This document shows positions 56,144 to 64,000 of a stretch of 64,000 bases of DNA, piece after piece; position 1 is the first letter of the stretch; every line of letters starts with the position of its first letter. Location: NCBI GenBank assembly GCA_032716605.1, contig CM064551.1:47924674-47988673 (forward strand). The letters run 5' to 3'. This DNA comes from Paralithodes platypus. Its lineage: Eukaryota > Arthropoda > Malacostraca > Decapoda > Lithodidae. The notes beneath the pieces are model-generated. The model ran no database searches. It was not told the origin of the DNA and was given only the letters and a program-made list of their open reading frames with translations. A program made the position numbers and the translations under genes.

Positions 56144-59067
56144 AAAATGCACATGGGAGCCGGTTGAAACTGGGTCTGTTGAATGTTCGTTCCTTGCGTA
56201 ACAAAATGGATCATATTTGCGAGATCTTGGATGAACGTAACCTTGATGTATTATGTCTCACTGAGACCTGGTTGTTCGAGTCAGATCTGAATATTATCCA
56301 GGCGGCATTGCCTAAAACCCATTCCATAATAAATGTTCCTAGGCCTAGGGGAGATCATCCGGGTGGTGGAGTGGCAGTTGTCTACTCCACATCTCTGGTG
56401 AATATCTTGCAAATAAGCCATAACCCAGCCCCTCTTTACTATGAACTGTTGGAAGTGGAAATAAAACTCCATCAACAAATTCTAAGAATGGCAGTTGTCT
56501 ATAGGCCTGGCCATCGTGGCACAGATAGGGGTTTTATGGAAGAGTTTGGGCAGTTTCTCGAGGAAGTTTCTGCTAAAACCGGAAGACTTTTGATATGTGG
56601 AGATTTTAATTACTGGGTTGACAGCCCTCATCTGAAGCCATTCTCTCCTGAGTTCCTTGAGTTGACTGATCAGAACAATTTTGTAAACCATGTGTCCCAC
56701 CCAACTCATATCTTAGGACACACCCTTGACTTGGTTTTCTCTCCTGTGGGTTGTGGTGGTGTTCTGGATGTTGATGTTGAGAATGCTGACCCTAATACCT
56801 CTGATCATGCTTTGATTACTTTCAGCTTTGATTTCCCTAAGCCACTCACACATGAAAAAGTAATCAGATTTAGAAATTATAAAAATGCAGACCAAAATTT
56901 GGCTAGCAGTGAAGTAAAACAGTACTTGGGAAGTATTGATACTTCCAACCTTACTTCAGATGAGCTGGTGGAGGTACATGGAAATGCACTTAAATTAGTG
57001 TTCGATCATCACTGTCCAGAAGTAGAGAAGAAAATCATAGTACGAGATGATTCACCCTGGTATAGCACTCGAGTTAAATTTCTTAGAAGAGCGCGTAGAA
57101 GAGCTGAACGTGAATGGCGGAAAAATAAAACAGACTCTACATGGTTGCAATATCTGTCAGCCAGAAGAGCTGTGGTCCACACAATCAAAGATGAAAAGAA
57201 AGTGTATTATCAGGGAAAAGTTGACTCGTGTGGTAATGACCAGAGGAGGTTGGCTTCAATTGTAAACAGTTTACTTGGAAAAACAAGAGTCAGCTTAAGA
57301 CCTTCTGTACCCGATGCCGAGTTGGCTGCCAACTTTGTGGCATTTTTTGCTGGCAAGATAACTCGCATAAGACAGGAACTGGATGATGCTTCTGTTGGTG
57401 AAGAACTTTCAGTTGTACTCCAACCCCGACACATTCCTAATAATGTCCTCTCATCCTTTCACTCAGTAGAGGTGGACATGATCTCGTCCTACATAAGAAA
57501 CCTCAATAAAACATTTTGCCCGTTGGATCCCATAAATGTTTCCAAGCTACCAAGAGTCTATGATCACACAGTTGAGTTTATTTCCAAAATAATTAATAAG
57601 TGCTTCTCTGAAGGTAGCTTCCCACATTCTGAAAAGCATGCACTACTCCGACCTACTCTAAAGAAACCTGGACTTGATGTTGAGAACATGTTGAACTATC
57701 GTCCTGTCTCCAACCTGTCCTTCATATCAAAGATATTAGAGCGTGCAATACTTGACCAATTGCAACCACTACTTCAGCAGAATGAAACTATCCCAATTTT
57801 TCAGTCTGCTTACCGACAGCATCATTCAACTGAAACAGCATTGATTAGAGTACATAATGATCTAGTTGAGAACATTTGCAATGGTGTGGCCTCACTATTG
57901 GTCTTGCTTGATCTCTCTGCGGCCTTTGACACAGTGGATCACGAGTTGTTATTGAGTGATCTTTATGATTGTGGTGTGCGTGACTCCGCTCTCTTGCTTC
58001 TTGGGTCGTACTTGTCAGGTAGATCCCAGAGTGTGATGGTAAATCAAGTGGTCTCGGACTCGACACCCCTGCAGTATGGTGTTCCGCAGGGATCAGTTTT
58101 AGGTCCTATCCTATTTATAATTTATATTAGCAGTTTGTCTCTTCTGCTTCGTGCACATAATGTCACCTTTCACTTTTATGCAGATGACACCCAGATTTAT
58201 GTGAGAATCACAAATATAGTTGATATACGGAGTAAGATGGAATTGTTGATGTCTGATATCAAGAAGTGGATGAGAGCGAGAAAACTTAAACTAAATGATG
58301 GTAAAACTGATATTCTCATCATCCGAGGAAATAGAAGAGCTGATGATATAGTGGGTGCCCTCTCCATCAATGTGGGTGGATCTCAGCTGCGACCGGCCAA
58401 CTCTGTTCGAAATCTGGGTGTATATGTGAACTCCCGATTAGATTTCAAAGAGCATGTAAACCAGATAGTTAAAAGTTGTTACTTGCACATCAGAAATCTC
58501 TATTTGGTGAAGCCGTTTTTAACCAGACGTTGCCTCCTGACGTTGGTTCACTCATTGGTCTTCTCTCGTGTTGATTATTGCAATGCCCTGTTGGTGGGTC
58601 TTCCAAATTATATTTTGAAGAAAGTTCAGTCTGTTCTTAACAGGGCCGCAAGACTAATTTTTGGTGTTCTACCTAGAACTCCTACTACATCTCTTCACAT
58701 AGAACTGCACTGGCTGCCAGTAAGAGCAAGAATAGAATTTAAGTTGTGTTTGGTGACTTTTAAGGTTCTCAAATTTGGTGAGCCTAGGTACCTTGCGGAG
58801 CTTCTCAGGCGCCCACCGGCACACCATGGTGTAGTTGTGCGTCATGACAATGACCCTTTTCGTCTTGATGAACCAAGGGCTTTCCAGCAGTCTTCTTTCT
58901 TTGAGAGGTCATTCTCCTACATGGCTCCGAGGTTGTATAACAGGTTGCCGCTGTCCATGAGACAACTGAGTTCTGTTGAATGCTTCAAGAGACAACTTAA
59001 GACTTTTCTCTTTGAGAGAAGCTATGATCTTGAGAGAGGTGTCATGACAGATGGCTATAGAGTTTAG
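56113..59067 (+). CDS. LINE H ORF2: AP endonuclease-reverse transcriptase, intact
   Basis: Open from 56113 to 59067, overlapping the ORF1 end by 31 nt in the -1 phase. No ATG precedes the essential endonuclease Asn. Endonuclease motifs (numbering from the TTG at 56164): LLNVRSL (Asn7), CLTETWL (Glu34), GGGVAVVY, YRPG, CGDFNYW (about 145), SDHALI (about 213). RT: NYRPVSNLSFISK, FQSAYRQHHSTETAL, LLDLSAAFDTVDHELLL (about 588), [28 protein letters not shown] (about 671). C-terminus: NRAARLIFG, LHWLPVRARIEFKL, APRLYNRLPLSMR. About 980 codons, normal for the group, with no stop or frameshift. Confidence 0.92.
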   Translation, partial: EHQFCRFKKLKNAHGSRLKLGLLNVRSLRNKMDHICEILDERNLDVLCLTETWLFESDLNIIQAALPKTHSIINVPRPRGDHPGGGVAVVYSTSLVNILQISHNPAPLYYELLEVEIKLHQQILRMAVVYRPGHRGTDRGFMEEFGQFLEEVSAKTGRLLICGDFNYWVDSPHLKPFSPEFLELTDQNNFVNHVSHPTHILGHTLDLVFSPVGCGGVLDVDVENADPNTSDHALITFSFDFPKPLTHEKVIRFRNYKNADQNLASSEVKQYLGSIDTSNLTSDELVEVHGNALKLVFDHHCPEVEKKIIVRDDSPWYSTRVKFLRRARRRAEREWRKNKTDSTWLQYLSARRAVVHTIKDEKKVYYQGKVDSCGNDQRRLASIVNSLLGKTRVSLRPSVPDAELAANFVAFFAGKITRIRQELDDASVGEELSVVLQPRHIPNNVLSSFHSVEVDMISSYIRNLNKTFCPLDPINVSKLPRVYDHTVEFISKIINKCFSEGSFPHSEKHALLRPTLKKPGLDVENMLNYRPVSNLSFISKILERAILDQLQPLLQQNETIPIFQSAYRQHHSTETALIRVHNDLVENICNGVASLLVLLDLSAAFDTVDHELLLSDLYDCGVRDSALLLLGSYLSGRSQSVMVNQVVSDSTPLQYGVPQGSVLGPILFIIYISSLSLLLRAHNVTFHFYADDTQIYVRITNIVDIRSKMELLMSDIKKWMRARKLKLNDGKTDILIIRGNRRADDIVGALSINVGGSQLRPANSVRNLGVYVNSRLDFKEHVNQIVKSCYLHIRNLYLVKPFLTRRCLLTLVHSLVFSRVDYCNALLVGLPNYILKKVQSVLNRAARLIFGVLPRTPTTSLHIELHWLPVRARIEFKLCLVTFKVLKFGEPRYLAELLRRPPAHHGVVVRHDNDPFRLDEPRAFQQSSFFERSFSYMAPRLYNRLPLSMRQLSSVECFKRQLKTFLFERSYDLERGVMTDGYRV
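56134..56140 (+). promoter_or_regulatory. Putative -1 ribosomal frameshift site (A AAA AAC)
   Basis: In ORF1 phase the codons are TCA AAA AAC TGA. The heptamer A AAA AAC is a canonical X XXY YYZ slippery site, placed so that a -1 slip passes into the ORF2 frame (CTG AAA AAT GCA) just before the ORF1 stop. I could not find a convincing stable hairpin downstream by eye. Confidence 0.7.
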
Positions 59068-59240
59068 GCTATTTTGCCACTGCTAGTGATTGTTAAATGT
59101 GTGTTGTATATAAGCCTTCTTTTGATGCATTGATTTTTGTTCTTTTTTCTTTCTCTTTTCGAGCGCTAGTGAATTCTTCGGAAAAATTGGCGCTTATGAG
59201 AAATAAGTAACATGCTTATTATTATTATTATTATTATATT
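59068..59240 (+). other. LINE H 3' UTR, possible stem-loop and (ATT)n tail
   Basis: About 150 bp after the stop. The segment gagcgctag...ggcgctt (about 59160-59195) can pair at AGCGC/GCGCT, with an inner AATT/AATT helix, just before the (ATT)n tail. 3' stem-loops serve RT recognition in L2/CR1-like LINEs; the role here is inferred. Confidence 0.5.
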
Positions 59241-60104
59241 ATGTATGTTACTTCGTAGTATACTGTACTAGAAATGGAAAATATACTTGGTAAATTAATA
59301 TTTAGAGAGAATCTGTGGAATCACTTTCAACAATTTCCCAGCTCAGATGATGGACGAAGAGTGGAGGTGAGTCGAGTTGTAAACTGATACTCTATTGACA
59401 TCACGAACGATGATGGCATATGATTGGTTGTTGCGGGAGGATGTCATTGTACCTGAACCATTGAACGGCTGTGGAAATACACGTCAGTCCATATAATCAG
59501 CCTCTTTTGTTTCTTAATCCCTCTATGACGTCACATTGATTCATTTATTAGTTTCGTACTTGGTCACTGGTGTTTATAACATCCCGGAGTCGGCCATAAT
59601 TGAATTTTGGAAGTGTTGTTCAATGAATAGTGAAGTGTTTTTGCTTTATGAAAGCACTACAAAATCTTCTATTTAGGGGTGCACCGGATAACATATCCGG
59701 CCGGATATTGCAATTATCCGGTATCCGGCCAGATAATAGCAATAGAAACAAATCACTTTAATGAAACTTGTGCTACATATAAATCTGAGTAATTAAGTTT
59801 GATTTAGCTGACACAACCTTGAATGTCTGACCACCAGTAAGCACTACTGCTCTGACTACTGTTATGACTCAACTGGCAGATGATGCAACAGCCAAAGTGG
59901 TACAAGCGGTTTCCTTTATTGAACCTGAAGTTAACTGATTCAATTTGCAACTTTGCTGTACCAGATCCTTACTTGGGGAGTTAGATTATTTACTCAACTT
60001 TGTTTAATAATTACCTTACATGTTAGTACTGTTACACTCGTATGTATTTCTAACATACTTGACCGTATGGACCAAATGGTGTTAGTCCTGTTGTAAAACA
60101 AAAA
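59241..60104. other. Unassigned, with a hAT-like terminus
   Basis: Mostly AT-rich single-copy-like DNA. At 59676 the words aggggtgcaccggataacat and atccggccggatattgcaat resemble a hAT transposon end with subterminal repeats. No opposite end located. Confidence 0.4.
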
Positions 60105-60530
60105 ATTTGCTTCCATGCTGATTCCCTGCCTAGGCAAACTATTTTGTCTCTGCTTTCCTCTAACATCTCCCCTTCTTGCTGGAAGTTTGCCCTTATTCAA
60201 CCTGTCCGACAAAAGGGGAACCACGCTCAACTTTCCATCTATCGTCCAATTGCTCTAATTTCTTGCATCTCTAAAGTTTTTAAATCTCCCTTTAATTCAA
60301 AATTTCTTAAGCATTTGTGAGCATAGGACGTGAGACCGGAACTGCACTTCGTGGGAAGCACTTGGTCTTTAAATTTAAGTATGTATGTAGGCCTATGTAT
60401 GTAAGTCCATAATCTTCTTTCAGATCACCAGTATGGTTTCCTTAAACAACGCTCTACTGGTGATCTTCTTTCTTATCTTACTAAATCTTGGTCATCCGCT
60501 TTCGGTTCGGTGAGACCTTTTCTATTGCTT
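60105..60530 (+). mobile_element. LINE L, RT fragment (plus strand)
   Basis: Two pieces of one RT: 60170-60320 (CWKFALIQPVRQKGNHAQLS, IYRPIALISCISKVF) and 60420-60530 (DHQYGFLKQRSTGDLLSYLT, KSWSSAFRFGETFSIA). They are separated by about 100 bp of unrelated sequence with TATG repeats. The fragment is cut by the 3' end of LINE D3 before the first catalytic Asp motif would appear. Jockey/BS-like style; tentative. Confidence 0.78.
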
Positions 60531-62650
60531 TCTTACAGTTTCTTACAGTAGATCCTCTGGAAAAAGGCAAACTAGGCCTGTGTATCCAGCTCAGTGCCAG
60601 TACTTGCACTGCTGCAGTCGTTCACGGTGTTGGCGGTAGCAGACGCAATTTTTTTACTATTCTGTATTTTTGCTTTATAATCAAACTTCAAATCTTGTCT
60701 TCCCCATGCTTTATCAAGATTACTTTCAAACTTCCTTATTGATTCGGTATCGACTACATATTGGGGCAGTGCATTCCACTCATTTACCACTCTATCACAA
60801 AATGAGTTCTTTGCCTTTTCAAGCCTATTTCTTTCTTTGTAAATTTTCTTAGAGTGTCCTCTCATTCTTGTTCCCTCCCACATCAAGAACATACCTTCAC
60901 ACACATCCTCATCATACTTTCCTGACACTATCTTAAAAGTCTATCATATCCCCTCTCTTTCTCCTATATGCCAGTGTCCTCAACCTCTGCTCATAGCCCG
61001 CGTTCTTCAACGTTGGTACTAGCTTGCTAGCTCTCCTCTGCACTTTCTCCACTGCTTCTATATCCTTTACCATATATGGAGCCCACACCTGGTTCCCATA
61101 TTCCAGGTGCGGCCTAACCAGCGCTGTATAGAGATTCCTGAATATTTCTTCGTCAAGTGACACAAATGTCCTCCTTATCAGCCCTACAATTCTATTGGCT
61201 TTGTTTATCTTTTCCGCTAAATGTTCTAAGAAATTTAACTTATTGTCTATCACTACTCGTATATCCTTTTCTGCATTAACTTCCTCCATCGCTTCATACA
61301 TACTGTATCCTACCTTGTCTATCTTGCTTGTCCCAATCCACATGTACTTGCATTTTTTTGGATGAAAAGGGATTAACCAATGTTCAGACCATCCCTTCAT
61401 GCCCTCCACATCTCCTTGAAGCAAACCCACATCTTCCTTACTCCTCACTCTTCTATACAGCTTAGTGTCATCCGCATACAGGTATATCTCACTTCCATTA
61501 GTAATAACTTCAGGTAAGTCGTTGATAAATATAACGAACAGTAGTGGTCCCAACACAGATCCCTGAGGTACCCCACTTGTAATTTCCCTCCACCCCGAGC
61601 CTATTCCATTCACCAGTACCCTCTGTCTCCGATCTTTCATGAAGGCTTCTATCCATTTCACACATTTCTCCCCTATATTATAGCTTCTAACTTTCTCTAT
61701 TAACCTTTTATGTGGGACCTTAACGAAGGCCTTCATAAAATCGCAATATACCACGTCTATAACATCAACATCCTCCAGAATTTGCATCCAATCATCTACC
61801 ACCTTAATTAGCTGTAGTACCGTCAACCTCCCCGGCAAGAATCCGAACTGTCTCCCACTGAAAAGTTAGTTTGATTTCATATGCTCCATTATTCCTTCTC
61901 TAATTACCATTTCCATTAGTTTACACACAAAACTTGTCAAACTGACTGGTCTATAATTTCCTGGGTCATTTCTCTTTCCCTTCTTAAATATAGCTGTTAT
62001 GTTCGCCTCTCTCCAGTCCATCGGGATTTGTCCTGTATTAAAAGATACCTCAAATAACATTTTTAATGGCTCTACTAACCTCTCACCTCCTTCCTTAATG
62101 ATTCTTGGATGTATCCCATCCGGTCCCGGGGACTTACTTCTGTTCATTTTTTCTATAGCCCTTTATTCTAGCTAGCATGGGAAAACTCTATTAGTTCTAG
62201 TGCCGGTGCCTGTTTGATGGGAATAGTAGGCACTGCATCATCCGACTCCACTGTTAGTACCTCCCCAAAGTATTTCCCCAGCACCTCTGCTTTCTCCTTA
62301 TCAGTTTCTGCTCTATTCCTATCATCCAATTCTCCTATCAGTTCTGGGATACCTACTCTTCTTGTTAACTTTGCCTGAATGTACTTCCAGAATATTTTTG
62401 GATTATCCTTCAATTTTTTTTTGCAATCTCTCTCTCCCTCTCCTTCACCCCCCTCCTTGTCTCCCACCTTATTTTATTGTTTATTTGTCTACGCTCCAAA
62501 TCCACTTCTTTAGCTTCTATACTAGACCCCCTGTTCTTTTTTAACACTTTTAGTCTATCCCAAAATAGTTTCTTCTTCTTCAACTGTCTTGATCTCGTCT
62601 TAACAGATGCTCCTGATGTTGTGGAGACTGCAGTTCTTGCTCCTGTAGGT
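60531..62650 (-). mobile_element. LINE D copy 3, longest D copy
   Basis: Minus-strand D-family LINE with the cagtttcttaca 3' end, all RT blocks and about 500 bp of upstream linker. It has no nested insertions, so it is the reference for defining those in D1 and D2. The right border is about 62640-62650, against the LINE I 3' tail. Confidence 0.9.
60572..62600 (-). pseudogene. LINE D3 reverse transcriptase and linker
   Basis: Frames: 62467-62168 (linker NPKIFWKYIQAKLTRRVGIP, then EVLGKYFGEVLTVE), 62147-61866 (RSKSPGPDGIHPRIIKEGGE, NYRPVSLTSFVCKLMEMVI), 61838-60933 ([68 protein letters not shown]) and 60928-60572 (RGHSKKIYKERNR, NEWNALPQYVVD). The usual Asp of the AFDKVPH block is Val here, and a short deletion sits near 60935. 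Inactive. Confidence 0.87.
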
Positions 62651-64000
62651 ACTTATACATACATACATAACATTTTAAGACTGAGTGTTCCACACATAAG
62701 TGCAGTTTCAGTCTCTTGTCCTAATGGCGGCGTTCCAGGCAACCCTGTTAAGGGCTGCTTCACTTGTCAAGTTCTTGGATTTGAGATCGGCGCGTATAGT
62801 CCGATCCCAGGTCTTCCTCGGTCCACCCCTTGGTGCAGCTCCCTCCACAATCACAGACCTGCATTTTGTCACCCAATTTTGTTCATCCATTCTCTCCACA
62901 TGTCCATACCATCCCAGTCTACTTTGTACGCATCACCTCGCTAATACTCTTTATACCTAAACGTCTCCTCAGCTCAACATTTGTTATTCTATCTGTAGCC
63001 TGGCCCCACACATCCATCTCACCATTCTCATCTCATTACGCTCCATTCTGTTGACATCCTCCACTTTAACGGCCCATGTTTCTGAGGCATACGTCATTGC
63101 ACCTCCAACACATGAGGCACACACCCCTCCCTTCAGGGGGAGAGGCATTCTCTTCATGGTCAGGACTGGCATCAATTCTCTGAACTTCCCCCAGCCACAC
63201 CTAATTCTAGCAACAGTGGCAGCCTCGGCCCCACCACCGGCAGAGATGGTATCTCCTAGGTAACAAAACTTGTTCACCAGCTCCAAAGACTCATTTCCAA
63301 AATTCACAGCCACAGGATCATCACTTAACACAAGCTCGCCTTTGCACACTACGCACTCAAATTTCTCTATTTCTGACTTATCCTTCGGCAGGGGGCCCCT
63401 TTATTCTACTACAAGCGCTTACTCCCATGGTGTACCCAACATCGACAGATGCTACATTGAATTGAGTTAACGCCCACACTCCCTTTCCACACCACTGCAC
63501 ATGGGTATGCACCGCTCTTTTCCACATTGCCTCGTCTCAAACTACAATGCAACCTTGGTTTTGTTAATATTGACTCTTAAACCCTTGCTCGCCATGCCCT
63601 CTCTCCACTTTCTGAATTTGGCCTCAGCATCCTGCATACTGTCAGCTATTAGGACTAAATCGTCTGCATAAAACAGTTCCAACGGGAGTCCGCCTCTAAA
63701 AACTCTAGACAGCGCCTCCAAGACCATAATAACAGAGGAGGGGCTTAAACACTGAACCCTGATGGACTCCAACACGGACTGCGAATTCATCACTCAGTAC
63801 ACCTTTCACCCTCACCGAACTTCGCGAATCCTCATACCTCTTCATTATCACACGCACCAGCCACTCTTCCACACCAAGTTTCCTCATAGCCCACTGTACA
63901 ACATCTCTAGGTACCCTATCAAAGGCCTTCTCCAGGTCCACAAACACAAAGTAAAGATCCCTGCCTTTTAGTAGGTATCTTTCCTGTATCTGCCTGACTA
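62651..64000 (-). mobile_element. LINE I (RTE-X-like), 3' part, runs off the window
   Basis: Minus-strand LINE with a TACATA-type 3' tail near 62655-62670. Frames: 63947-63705 (FVDLEKAFDRVPRDVVQWAM, VGVHQGSVFKPLL), 63793-63542 (ELFYADDLVLIADSMQDAEA, KGLRVNINKTKVAL), 63349-62984 (FCYLGDTISAGGGAEAA, AMTYASETWAV, RMVRWMCGA) and 62899-62708 (ERMDEQNWVTKCR, RKTWDRTIRADLK). Frameshifted, so inactive; the 5' part is outside the window. Same family as 6975-7437. Confidence 0.9.

Larger units (their letters stand above)
55150..59240 (+). mobile_element. LINE H, two-ORF LINE with (ATT)n tail, nearly intact
   Basis: Plus-strand LINE, about 4.1 kb: ORF1 (gag-like, zinc knuckles), an overlapping ORF2 (APE endonuclease plus RT), a short 3' UTR and an (ATT)n tail at about 59216-59240. 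Both ORFs are open to their ends. ORF1 lacks an AUG at its N-terminus, so the copy is probably truncated at the 5' side near 55150-55220. RT style resembles the L2/CR1/Daphne group; not proven. Confidence 0.9.

Noticed and set aside
59676..59745. Complete hAT element
   Set aside because: Only one plausible terminus with subterminal atccgg words; no opposite end or 8-bp duplication seen.

Overview
This is eukaryotic, repeat-dominated DNA. It has spliced exons with GT/AG borders, long dinucleotide microsatellites, tRNA-derived SINEs, many LINE (non-LTR) retrotransposons and several TA- or TTAA-flanked MITEs, and no bacterial gene organisation. The mixture (long GA and GT arrays, CR1/L2-type, I/Ingi-type and RTE-X-like LINEs, AT-rich single-copy DNA) fits a large arthropod genome; a decapod crustacean is my best guess, but nothing in the window proves it.

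Only one host gene is recognisable. Two minus-strand exons (7931-8094 and 6575-6743) encode the N-terminal part of a phytanoyl-CoA dioxygenase (PHYH). Its catalytic exons must lie left of base 1, so the intron after 6575 is longer than 6.5 kb. That intron holds a GA microsatellite split around LINE A, which is itself split by LINE B (2312-6217, plus strand) with a 13-bp target duplication. LINE B carries a 2A-like peptide motif and a PHD-type zinc finger.

From 7 to 28 kb, minus-strand LINE copies (families I, J, C, D, E) are interleaved with smaller elements: a 392-bp non-autonomous derivative of LINE B, two 480-bp piggyBac-like MITEs, a pogo/Tigger-like MITE, a 198-bp MITE-like insertion and tRNA-type SINEs. 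The stretch 19-26 kb is mostly unassigned, with decayed coding-like patches.

From 28.0 to 53.0 kb the sequence is bounded by matching inverted termini rich in GCGAA/TTCGC motifs. They look like the two ends of one DNA transposon whose internal GT microsatellites were repeatedly invaded by LINEs with (AC)n 3' tails. The filling includes a near full-length F-family LINE (28.6-32.8 kb), then G-family copies G1-G4 in a head-to-tail array with a period of about 3.05 kb, then G5 and G6. G3 keeps an uninterrupted endonuclease-reverse transcriptase frame.

From 53 to 64 kb there are a truncated LINE B copy with a 12-bp target duplication, a complex inverted-repeat element, a nearly intact two-ORF LINE (H, 55.2-59.2 kb) and further D- and I-family copies. 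In LINE H the ORF1/ORF2 junction carries a canonical A AAA AAC slippery heptamer directly before the ORF1 stop, and ORF2 has no AUG of its own there. Clade names are judged from motif style, without a phylogeny, and are tentative.
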